In this document: positions 1 through 8,372 of the stretch, piece after piece
Numbering within the stretch: position 1 is the first letter of the stretch
Layout: each line of letters opens with the position of its first letter
Position numbers and translations under genes: made by a program
The notes under the pieces: model-generated
What the model saw: only the letters and a program-made list of their open reading frames with translations
Databases searched by the model: none
Told to the model about the DNA's origin: nothing
Assembly: GCA_932521035.1 (NCBI GenBank)
Contig: OW051496.1
Location: 62,001 to 126,000 of the forward strand
Direction: 5' to 3'
DNA length: 64,000 nucleotides
Source of the DNA: Oscheius dolichura
Taxonomy: Eukaryota; Nematoda; Chromadorea; Rhabditida; Rhabditidae

Positions 1-171
1 TCTATGATCTAGGAGCCATAACGTGGCTCAGAAGCGTCCCCCTGTGACGGGAGCTGGTTTTTTAGACTCAGCTCGATGAGGCGGTTCGAATGAGTACAAA
101 CTCGGACCTCCTACCCTCTTTTCCAGAAACTGCCCCATATTACTGTACCTTTTTCTGGACTATAATAGTTT
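1..171 (+). repeat. Partial long unit at the left edge
   Basis: The window opens inside the L-specific segment (TCTATGATCTAGG) and runs to the unit end at 171. It has the C variant at 101, equivalent to offset +272. It includes the hairpin and the ATG at 90. The array therefore continues to the left of the window. Confidence 0.95.
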
Positions 172-2841
172 TTGGGCTATAAAACGCTATTCGGTCAGCG
201 AACCCTATTCGATCTTGGATTATTCGTACTCTACTCGTCGAGCTCTACAAGAAGAGTGGTCGAACGTTCTCCAATCATTAGGCTTTTATTCCGTACTGGC
301 CTGTTCGAATTTCCCAAGAGATTTGTATTGGCTTAAACCCTGGTCTATGATCTAGGAGCCATAACGTGGCTCAGAAGCGTCCCCCTGTGACGGGAGCTGG
401 TTTTTTAGACTCAGCTCGATGAGGCGGTTCGAATGAGTACAAATTCGGACCTCCTACCCTCTTTTCCAGAAACTGCCCCATATTACTGTACCTTTTTCTG
501 GACTATAATAGTTTTTGGGCTCTAAAACGCTATTCGGTCAGCGAACCCTATTCGATCTTGGATTATTCGTACTCTACTCGTCGAGCTCTACAAGAAGAGT
601 GGTCGAACATTCTCCAATCATTAGGCTTTTATTCCGTACTGGCCTGTTCGAATTTCCCAAGAGATTTGTATTGGCTTACCCCCTATTTTTGGACTATAAT
701 AGTTTTTGGGCTATAAAACGCTATTCGGTCAGCGAACCCTATTCTATCTTGGATTATTCGTACTCTACTCGTCGAGCTCTACAAGAAGAGTGGTCGAACG
801 TTCTCCAATCATTAGGCTTTTATTCCGTACTGGCCTGTTCGAATTTCCCAAGAGATTTGTATTGGCTTAAACCCTGGTCTATGATCTAGGAGCCATAACG
901 TGGCTTAGAAGCGTCCCCCTGTGACGGGAGCTGGTTTTTTAGACTCAGCTCGATGAGGCGGTTCGAATGAGTACAAATTCGGACCTCCTACCCTCTTTTC
1001 CAGAAACTGCCCCATATTACTGTACCTTTTTCTGGACTATAATAGTTTTTGGGCTATAAAACGCTATTCGGTCAGCGAACCCTATTCTATCTTGGATTAT
1101 TCGTACTCTACTCGTCGAGCTCTACAAGAAGAGTGGTCGAACGTTCTCCAATCATTAGGCTTTTATTCCGTACTGGCCTGTTCGAATTTCCCAAGAGATT
1201 TGTATTGGCTTAAACCCTGGTCTATGATCTAGGAGCCATAACGTGGCTCAGAAGCGTCCCCCTGTGACGGGAGCTGGTTTTTTAGACTCAGCTCGATGAG
1301 GCGGTTCGAATGAGTACAAACTCGGACCTCCTACCCTCTTTTCCAGAAACTGCCCCATATTACTGTACCTTTTTCTGGACTATAATAGTTTTTGGGCTAT
1401 AAAACGCTATTCGGTCAGCGAACCCTATTCGATCTTGGCTTATTCGTACTCTACTCGTCGAGCTCTACAAGAAGAGTGGTCGAACGTTCTCCAATCATTA
1501 GGCTTTTATTCCGTACTGGCCTGTTCGAATTTCCCAAGAGATTTGTATTGGCTTACCCCCTATTTTTGGACTATAATAGTTTTTGGGCTATAAAACGCTA
1601 TTCGGTCAGCGAACCCTATTCAATCTTGGATTATTCGTACTCTACTCGTCGAGCTCTACAAGAAGAGTGGTCGAACGTTCTCCAATCATTAGGCTTTTAT
1701 TCCGTACTGGCCTGTTCGAATTTCCCAAGAGATTTGTATTGGCTTACCCCCTATTTTTGGACTATAATAGTTTTTGGGCTATAAAACGCTATTCGGTCAG
1801 CGAACCCTATTCTATCTTGGATTATTCGTACTCTACTCGTCGAGCTCTACAAGAAGAGTGGTCGAACGTTCTCCAATCATTAGGCTTTTATTCCGTACTG
1901 GCCTGTTCGAATTTCCCAAGAGATTTGTATTGGCTTAAACCCTGGTCTATGATCTAGGAGCCATAACGTGGCTCAGAAGCGTCCCCCTGTGACGGGAGCT
2001 GGTTTTTAAGACTCAGCTCGATGAGGCGGTTCGAATGAGTACAAATTCGGACCTCCTACCCTCTTTTCCAGAAACTGCCCCATATTACTGTACCTTTTTC
2101 TGGACTATAATAGTTTTTGGGCTATAAAACGCTATTCGGTCAGCGAACCCTATTCGATCTTGGATTATTCGTACTCTACTCGTCGAGCTCTACAAGAAGA
2201 GTGGTCGAACATTCTCCAATCATTAGGCTTTTATTCCGTACTGGCCTGTTCGAATTTCCCAAGAGATTTGTATTGGCTTACCCCCTATTTTTGGACTATA
2301 ATAGTTTTTGGGCTATAAAACGCTATTCGGTCAGCGAACCCTATTCAATCTTGGATTATTCGTACTCTACTCGTCGAGCTCTACAAGAAGAGTGGTCGAA
2401 CGTTCTCCAATCATTAGGCTTTTATTCCGTACTGGCCTGTTCGAATTTCCCAAGAGATTTGTATTGGCTTACCCCCTATTTTTGGACTATAATAGTTTTT
2501 GGGCTATAAAACGCTATTCGGTCAGCGAACCCTATTCTATCTTGGATTATTCGTACTCTACTCGTCGAGCTCTACAAGAAGAGTGGTCGAACGTTCTCCA
2601 ATCATTAGGCTTTTATTCCGTACTGGCCTGTTCGAATTTCCCAAGAGATTTGTATTGGCTTAAACCCTGGTCTATGATCTAGGAGCCATAACGTGGCTCA
2701 GAAGCGTCCCCCTGTGACGGGAGCTGGTTTTTAAGACTCAGCTCGATGAGGCGGTTCGAATGAGTACAAATTCGGACCTCCTACCCTCTTTTCCAGAAAC
2801 TGCCCCATATTACTGTACCTTTTTCTGGACTATAATAGTTT

Positions 2842-4100
2842 TTGGGCTATAAAACGCTATTCGGTCAGCGAACCCTATTCGATCTTGGATTATTCGTACT
2901 CTACTCGTCGAGCTCTACAAGAAGAGTGGTCGAACATTCTCCAATCATTAGGCTTTTATTCCGTACTGGCCTGTTCGAATTTCCCAAGAGATTTGTATTG
3001 GCTTACCCCCTATTTTTGGACTATAATAGTTTTTGGGCTATAAAACGCTATTCGGTCAGCGAACCCTATTCTTTCTTGGATTATTCGTACTCTACTCGTC
3101 GAGCTCTACAAGAAGAGTGGTCGAACGTTCTCCAATCATTAGGCTTTTATTCCGTACTGGCCTGTTCGAATTTCCCAAGAGATTTGTATTGGCTTAAACC
3201 CTGGTCTATGATCTAGGAGCCATAACGTGGCTTAGAAGCGTCCCCCTGTGACGGGAGCTGGTTTTTTAGACTCAGCTCGATGAGGCGGTTCGAATGAGTA
3301 CAAATTCGGACCTCCTACCCTCTTTTCCAGAAACTGCCCCATATTACTGTACCTTTTTCTGGACTATAATAGTTTTTGGGCTATAAAACGCTATTCGGTC
3401 AGCGAACCCTATTCGATCTTGGATTATTCGTACTCTACTCGTCGAGCTCTACAAGAAGAGTGGTCGAACGTTCTCCAATCATTAGGCTTTTATTCCGTAC
3501 TGGCCTGTTCGAATTTCCCAAGAGATTTGTATTGGCTTACCCCCTATTTTTGGACTATAATAGTTTTTGGGCTATAAAACGCTATTCGGTCAGCGAACCC
3601 TATTCAATCTTGGATTATTCGTACTCTACTCGTCGAGCTCTACAAGAAGAGTGGTCGAACGTTCTCCAATCATTAGGCTTTTATTCCGTACTGGCCTGTT
3701 CGAATTTCCCAAGAGATTTGTATTGGCTTACCCCCTATTTTTGGACTATAATAGTTTTTGGGCTATAAAACGCTATTCGGTCAGCGAACCCTATTCTATC
3801 TTGGATTATTCGTACTCTACTCGTCGAGCTCTACAAGAAGAGTGGTCGAACGTTCTCCAATCATTAGGCTTTTATTCCGTACTGGCCTGTTCGAATTTCC
3901 CAAGAGATTTGTATTGGCTTAAACCCTGGTCTATGATCTAGGAGCCATAACGTGGCTCAGAAGCGTCCCCCTGTGACGGGAGCTGGTTTTTAAGACTCAG
4001 CTCGATGAGGCGGTTCGAATGAGTACAAATTCGGACCTCCTACCCTTTTTTCCAGAAACTGCCCCATATTACTGTACCTTTTTCTGGACTATAATAGTTT
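2842..4100 (+). repeat. 1,259-bp higher-order module, copy 1
   Basis: The module is a short unit with A at +94 (GAACATTC), a long unit with T at +200, a short unit with G at +39, a short unit with A at +39, and a long unit with TTTTTAAG at +234. This copy has private changes at 3073 and 4047 and keeps A at +298. Complete copies of this order occur eight times in the window. Confidence 0.9.
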
Positions 4101-5161
4101 TTGGGCTATAAAACGCTATTCGGTCAGCGAACCCTATTCTATCTTGGATTATTCGTACTCTACTCGTCGAGCTCTACAAGAAGAGTGGTCGAACGTTCTC
4201 CAATCATTAGGCTTTTATTCCGTACTGGCCTGTTCGAATTTCCCAAGAGATTTGTATTGGCTTACCCCCTATTTTTGGACTATAATAGTTTTTGGGCTAT
4301 AAAACGCTATTCGGTCAGCGAACCCTATTCTATCTTGGATTATTCGTACTCTACTCGTCGAGCTCTACAAGAAGAGTGGTCGAACGTTCTCCAATCATTA
4401 GGCTTTTATTCCGTACTGGCCTGTTCGAATTTCCCAAGAGATTTGTATTGGCTTAAACCCTGGTCTATGATCTAGGAGCCATAACGTGGCTCAGAAGCGT
4501 CCCCCTGTGACGGGAGCTGGTTTTTTAGACTCAGCTCGATGAGGCGGTTCGAATGAGTACAAACTCGGACCTCCTACCCTCTTTTCCAGAAACTGCCCCA
4601 TATTACTGTACCTTTTTCTGGACTATAATAGTTTTTGGGCTATAAAACGCTATTCGGTCAGCGAACCCTATTCGATCTTGGATTATTCGTACTCTACTCG
4701 TCGAGCTCTACAAGAAGAGTGGTCGAACGTTCTCCAATCATTAGGCTTTTATTCCGTACTGGCCTGTTCGAATTTCCCAAGAGATTTGTATTGGCTTAAA
4801 CCCTGGTCTATGATCTAGGAGCCATAACGTGGCTCAGAAGCGTCCCCCTGTGACGGGAGCTGGTTTTTTAGACTCAGCTCGATGAGGCGGTTCGAATGAG
4901 TACAAATTCGGACCTCCTACCCTCTTTTCCAGAAACTGCCCCATATTACTGTACCTTTTTCTGGACTATAATAGTTTTTGGGCTATAAAACGCTATTCGG
5001 TCAGCGAACCCTATTCGATCTTGGATTATTCGTACTCTACTCGTCGAGCTCTACAAGAAGAGTGGTCGAACGTTCTCCAATCATTAGGCTTTTATTCCGT
5101 ACTGGCCTGTTCGAATTTCCCAAGAGATTTGTATTGGCTTAAACCCTGGTCTATGATCTAG

Positions 5162-5178
5162 GAGCCATAACGTGGCTC
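5162..5178 (+). other. Perfect inverted repeat in the L tail (6-bp stem, 5-base loop)
   Basis: GAGCCA (5162-5167) and TGGCTC (5173-5178) are exact reverse complements around the loop TAACG. The element recurs in each long unit. Twelve long units have C to T at the last stem base (first at 906), which turns the outer pair into G-T. Those same units nearly always follow a short unit with the +94 A marker, so this is a haplotype mark rather than evidence of selection on the stem. Confidence 0.75.
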
Positions 5179-5181
5179 AGA

Positions 5182-5212
5182 AGCGTCCCCCTGTGACGGG
5201 AGCTGGTTTTTT
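5182..5212 (+). terminator. Terminator-like hairpin plus T-run in the L tail (weak)
   Basis: AGC (5182-5184) and TCCC (5186-5189) can pair with GGGA (5198-5201) and GCT (5202-5204). This makes a 7-bp stem with one bulged G and an 8-base loop, followed by GG and six T (5207-5212). The geometry resembles a bacterial intrinsic terminator, but the stem is short and no gene ends here. In 13 long units the last T is A (offset +234), leaving five T. I give it low weight as a functional element. Confidence 0.2.
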
Positions 5213-5238
5213 AGACTCAGCTCGATGAGGCGGTTCGA

Positions 5239-5331
5239 ATGAGTACAAACTCGGACCTCCTACCCTCTTTTCCAGAAACTGCCCCATATTACTGTACCTT
5301 TTTCTGGACTATAATAGTTTTTGGGCTATAA
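5239..5331 (+). other. ATG-started 30-codon frame in each L tail (not called as a gene)
   Basis: This is the longest ATG-started plus-strand frame that I found in the repeat. It begins MSTNSDLLPSF, ends in a hydrophobic aromatic stretch (YYCTFFWTIIVFGL), and stops at TAA inside the start of the next unit. GAGG lies 8 bases upstream of the ATG. A five-codon frame ends in a TGA that overlaps this ATG (ATGA). The C/T variant at +272 is synonymous here (AAC/AAT), while the A/C variant at +298 changes Glu to Ala. The first copy is at 90-182. The copy at 9168 has ATG changed to TTG, and the copy in the long unit at 55466 is frameshifted. I recognise no family. It is probably chance, since the frame runs through the repeat joint. 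Confidence 0.2.
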
Positions 5332-6197
5332 AACGCTATTCGGTCAGCGAACCCTATTCGATCTTGGATTATTCGTACTCTACTCGTCGAGCTCTACAAG
5401 AAGAGTGGTCGAACGTTCTCCAATCATTAGGCTTTTATTCCGTACTGGCCTGTTCGAATTTCCCAAGAGATTTGTATTGGCTTAAACCCTGGTCTATGAT
5501 CTAGGAGCCATAACGTGGCTCAGAAGCGTCCCCCTGTGACGGGAGCTGGTTTTTTAGACTCAGCTCGATGAGGCGGTTCGAATGAGTACAAATTCGGACC
5601 TCCTACCCTCTTTTCCAGAAACTGCCCCATATTACTGTACCTTTTTCTGGACTATAATAGTTTTTGGGCTATAAAACGCTATTCGGTCAGCGAACCCTAT
5701 TCGATCTTGGATTATTCGTACTCTACTCGTCGAGCTCTACAAGAAGAGTGGTCGAACGTTCTCCAATCATTAGGCTTTTATTCCGTACTGGCCTGTTCGA
5801 ATTTCCCAAGAGATTTGTATTGGCTTAAACCCTGGTCTATGATCTAGGAGCCATAACGTGGCTCAGAAGCGTCCCCCTGTGACGGGAGCTGGTTTTTTAG
5901 ACTCAGCTCGATGAGGCGGTTCGAATGAGTACAAATTCGGACCTCCTACCCTCTTTTCCAGAAACTGCCCCATATTACTGTACCTTTTTCTGGACTATAA
6001 TAGTTTTTGGGCTATAAAACGCTATTCGGTCAGCGAACCCTATTCGATCTTGGATTATTCGTACTCTACTCGTCGAGCTCTACAAGTAGAGTGGTCGAAC
6101 GTTCTCCAATCATTAGGCTTTTATTCCGTACTGGCCTGTTCGAATTTCCCAAGAGATTTGTATTGGCTTACCCCCTATTTTTGGACTATAATAGTTT

Positions 6198-6388
6198 TTG
6201 GGCTATAAAACGCTATTCGGTCAGCGAACCCTATTCTATCTTGGATTATTCGTACTCTACTCGTCGAGCTCTACAAGAAGAGTGGTCGAACGTTCTCCAA
6301 TCATTAGGCTTTTATTCCGTACTGGCCTGTTCGAATTTCCCAAGAGATTTGTATTGGCTTACCCCCTATTTTTGGACTATAATAGTTT
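6198..6388 (+). repeat. Representative short unit S, 191 bp
   Basis: This is a typical copy of the short unit, with 43 C and 37 G in 191 bases. It holds a SacI site GAGCTC (6266-6271), the 8-bp palindrome GAACGTTC (6288-6295) and a TTCGAA site. Its private tail is CCCCCTATTTT at 6362-6372, followed by the shared TGGACTATAATAG. There is no ATG on the plus strand. The length is not a multiple of three, so consecutive copies are read in different frames. Common variant sites, as offsets from the unit's first base, are: +21 (G/T), +25 (A/G), +39 (G/T/A), +50 (A/T), +81 (A/G) and +94 (G/A). Confidence 0.97.
6246..6345 (+). repeat. Degenerate internal duplication within the short unit
   Basis: A 33-base stretch at 6246-6278 resembles 6312-6345, offset 66 to 67 bases. 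By eye about 23 of 33 aligned positions match, with one gapped base. The conserved core is TTATT(C)CGTACT, then TCGA, then CAAGA. A third look-alike (TATTACTGTACC) sits near the end of the long-unit tail. The 191-bp unit may have grown from a smaller ancestral repeat. The similarity is modest and could partly be chance. Confidence 0.4.
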
Positions 6389-6400
6389 TTGGGCTATAAA
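6354..6400 (+). promoter_or_regulatory. Promoter-like motifs at unit joints (TTGGCT, 18 bp, TATAAT; then TATAAA)
   Basis: At each joint following a short unit, TTGGCT (6354-6359; 4 of 6 matches to TTGACA) is followed after 18 bases by a perfect TATAAT (6378-6383). A TATAAA follows at 6395-6400. After long units the TATAAT and TATAAA remain but the upstream hexamer is poor. The motifs resemble a sigma-70 promoter and a TATA box, yet no gene lies downstream. AT-rich joints can produce this by chance, and amplification copies it. Function is unsupported. Confidence 0.15.
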
Positions 6401-7113
6401 ACGCTATTCGGTCAGCGAACCCTATTCTATCTTGGATTATTCGTACTCTACTCGTCGAGCTCTACAAGAAGAGTGGTCGAACGTTCTCCAATCATTAGGC
6501 TTTTATTCCGTACTGGCCTGTTCGAATTTCCCAAGAGATTTGTATTGGCTTACCCCCTATTTTTGGACTATAATAGTTTTTGGGCTATAAAACGCTATTC
6601 GGTCAGCGAACCCTATTCTATCTTGGATTATTCGTACTCTACTCGTCGAGCTCTACAAGAAGAGTGGTCGAACGTTCTCCAATCATTAGGCTTTTATTCC
6701 GTACTGGCCTGTTCGAATTTCCCAAGAGATTTGTATTGGCTTACCCCCTATTTTTGGACTATAATAGTTTTTGGGCTATAAAACGCTATTCGGTCAGCGA
6801 ACCCTATTCTATCTTGGATTATTCGTACTCTACTCGTCGAGCTCTACAAGAAGAGTGGTCGAACGTTCTCCAATCATTAGGCTTTTATTCCGTACTGGCC
6901 TGTTCGAATTTCCCAAGAGATTTGTATTGGCTTAAACCCTGGTCTATGATCTAGGAGCCATAACGTGGCTCAGAAGCGTCCCCCTGTGACGGGAGCTGGT
7001 TTTTTAGACTCAGCTCGATGAGGCGGTTCGAATGAGTACAAATTCGGACCTCCTACCCTCTTTTCCAGAAACTGCCCCATATTACTGTACCTTTTTCTGG
7101 ACTATAATAGTTT

Positions 7114-8372
7114 TTGGGCTATAAAACGCTATTCGGTCAGCGAACCCTATTCGATCTTGGATTATTCGTACTCTACTCGTCGAGCTCTACAAGAAGAGTG
7201 GTCGAACATTCTCCAATCATTAGGCTTTTATTCCGTACTGGCCTGTTCGAATTTCCCAAGAGATTTGTATTGGCTTACCCCCTATTTTTGGACTATAATA
7301 GTTTTTGGGCTATAAAACGCTATTCGGTCAGCGAACCCTATTCTATCTTGGATTATTCGTACTCTACTCGTCGAGCTCTACAAGAAGAGTGGTCGAACGT
7401 TCTCCAATCATTAGGCTTTTATTCCGTACTGGCCTGTTCGAATTTCCCAAGAGATTTGTATTGGCTTAAACCCTGGTCTATGATCTAGGAGCCATAACGT
7501 GGCTTAGAAGCGTCCCCCTGTGACGGGAGCTGGTTTTTTAGACTCAGCTCGATGAGGCGGTTCGAATGAGTACAAATTCGGACCTCCTACCCTCTTTTCC
7601 AGAAACTGCCCCATATTACTGTACCTTTTTCTGGACTATAATAGTTTTTGGGCTATAAAACGCTATTCGGTCAGCGAACCCTATTCGATCTTGGATTATT
7701 CGTACTCTACTCGTCGAGCTCTACAAGAAGAGTGGTCGAACGTTCTCCAATCATTAGGCTTTTATTCCGTACTGGCCTGTTCGAATTTCCCAAGAGATTT
7801 GTATTGGCTTACCCCCTATTTTTGGACTATAATAGTTTTTGGGCTATAAAACGCTATTCGGTCAGCGAACCCTATTCAATCTTGGATTATTCGTACTCTA
7901 CTCGTCGAGCTCTACAAGAAGAGTGGTCGAACGTTCTCCAATCATTAGGCTTTTATTCCGTACTGGCCTGTTCGAATTTCCCAAGAGATTTGTATTGGCT
8001 TACCCCCTATTTTTGGACTATAATAGTTTTTGGGCTATAAAACGCTATTCGGTCAGCGAACCCTATTCTATCTTGGATTATTCGTACTCTACTCGTCGAG
8101 CTCTACAAGAAGAGTGGTCGAACGTTCTCCAATCATTAGGCTTTTATTCCGTACTGGCCTGTTCGAATTTCCCAAGAGATTTGTATTGGCTTAAACCCTG
8201 GTCTATGATCTAGGAGCCATAACGTGGCTCAGAAGCGTCCCCCTGTGACGGGAGCTGGTTTTTAAGACTCAGCTCGATGAGGCGGTTCGAATGAGTACAA
8301 ATTCGGACCTCCTACCCTCTTTTCCAGAAACTGCCCCATATTACTGTACCTTTTTCTGGACTATAATAGTTT
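7114..8372 (+). repeat. 1,259-bp higher-order module, copy 2
   Basis: It has the same five-unit order and markers as the copy at 2842. The last long unit keeps A at +298, like copy 1 and unlike all copies to the right. Confidence 0.9.

Larger units (their letters stand above)
5142..5304 (+). repeat. L-specific 163-bp segment (representative)
   Basis: This segment distinguishes long from short units and occurs 86 times complete, plus once in part at the left edge. The short-unit tail is not a simple subsequence of it. At the left joint L continues AACCCTGG where S has CCCCCTA, and at the right joint L has TGTACCTTTTTC where S has TATTTT. One form therefore did not arise from the other by a clean deletion without further change. 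Short homologies (ACCC, TACC, runs of T) at both ends would suit a slipped or microhomology-mediated event. That mechanism is inference. Confidence 0.9.
4978..5320 (+). repeat. Representative long unit L, 343 bp
   Basis: The first 164 bases (TTGGGCTATAAAACG through TTGGCTTA) match the short unit. Then 163 L-specific bases (5142-5304) replace the 11-base tail of the short unit before both rejoin at TGGACTATAATAG. The L-specific part is about 50% GC against 42% for the short unit. Its first 25 bases close all three reading frames. It carries a perfect hairpin, a weaker hairpin followed by six T, and an ATG-started 30-codon frame. Variant sites by offset are +200 (C/T), +234 (T/A), +272 (C/T) and +298 (A/C). 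Confidence 0.96.
172..6006 (+). repeat. Array region 1: 12 blocks, rich in long units
   Basis: Blocks start at 172, 515, 1049, 1392, 2117, 2842, 3376, 4101, 4635, 4978, 5321 and 5664. They hold 0, 1, 0, 2, 2, 1, 2, 1, 0, 0, 0 and 0 short units before the long unit. Private substitutions lie at 522, 1439, 3073 and 4047. The A marker at +39 occurs in the short units at 1583, 2308 and 3567, each two units ahead of a long-unit tail with TTTTTAAG. The first 1,259-bp module is at 2842-4100. Five long units in a row occupy 4292-6006. Confidence 0.95.
4292..6006 (+). repeat. Run of five consecutive long units
   Basis: Long units start at 4292, 4635, 4978, 5321 and 5664, exactly 5 x 343 bp. The +272 marker reads C, T, C, T, T (4564, 4907, 5250, 5593, 5936), which suggests duplication of a 686-bp pair rather than of single units. 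A shorter relative, three long units starting at 8564, 8907 and 9250, follows the second 1,259-bp module. Confidence 0.9.

Noticed and set aside
5231-5256. tRNA T-arm-like GGTTCGAAT in the long-unit tail
   Set aside because: The bases on either side do not pair to form a T stem, and no anticodon or acceptor arm can be built around it.
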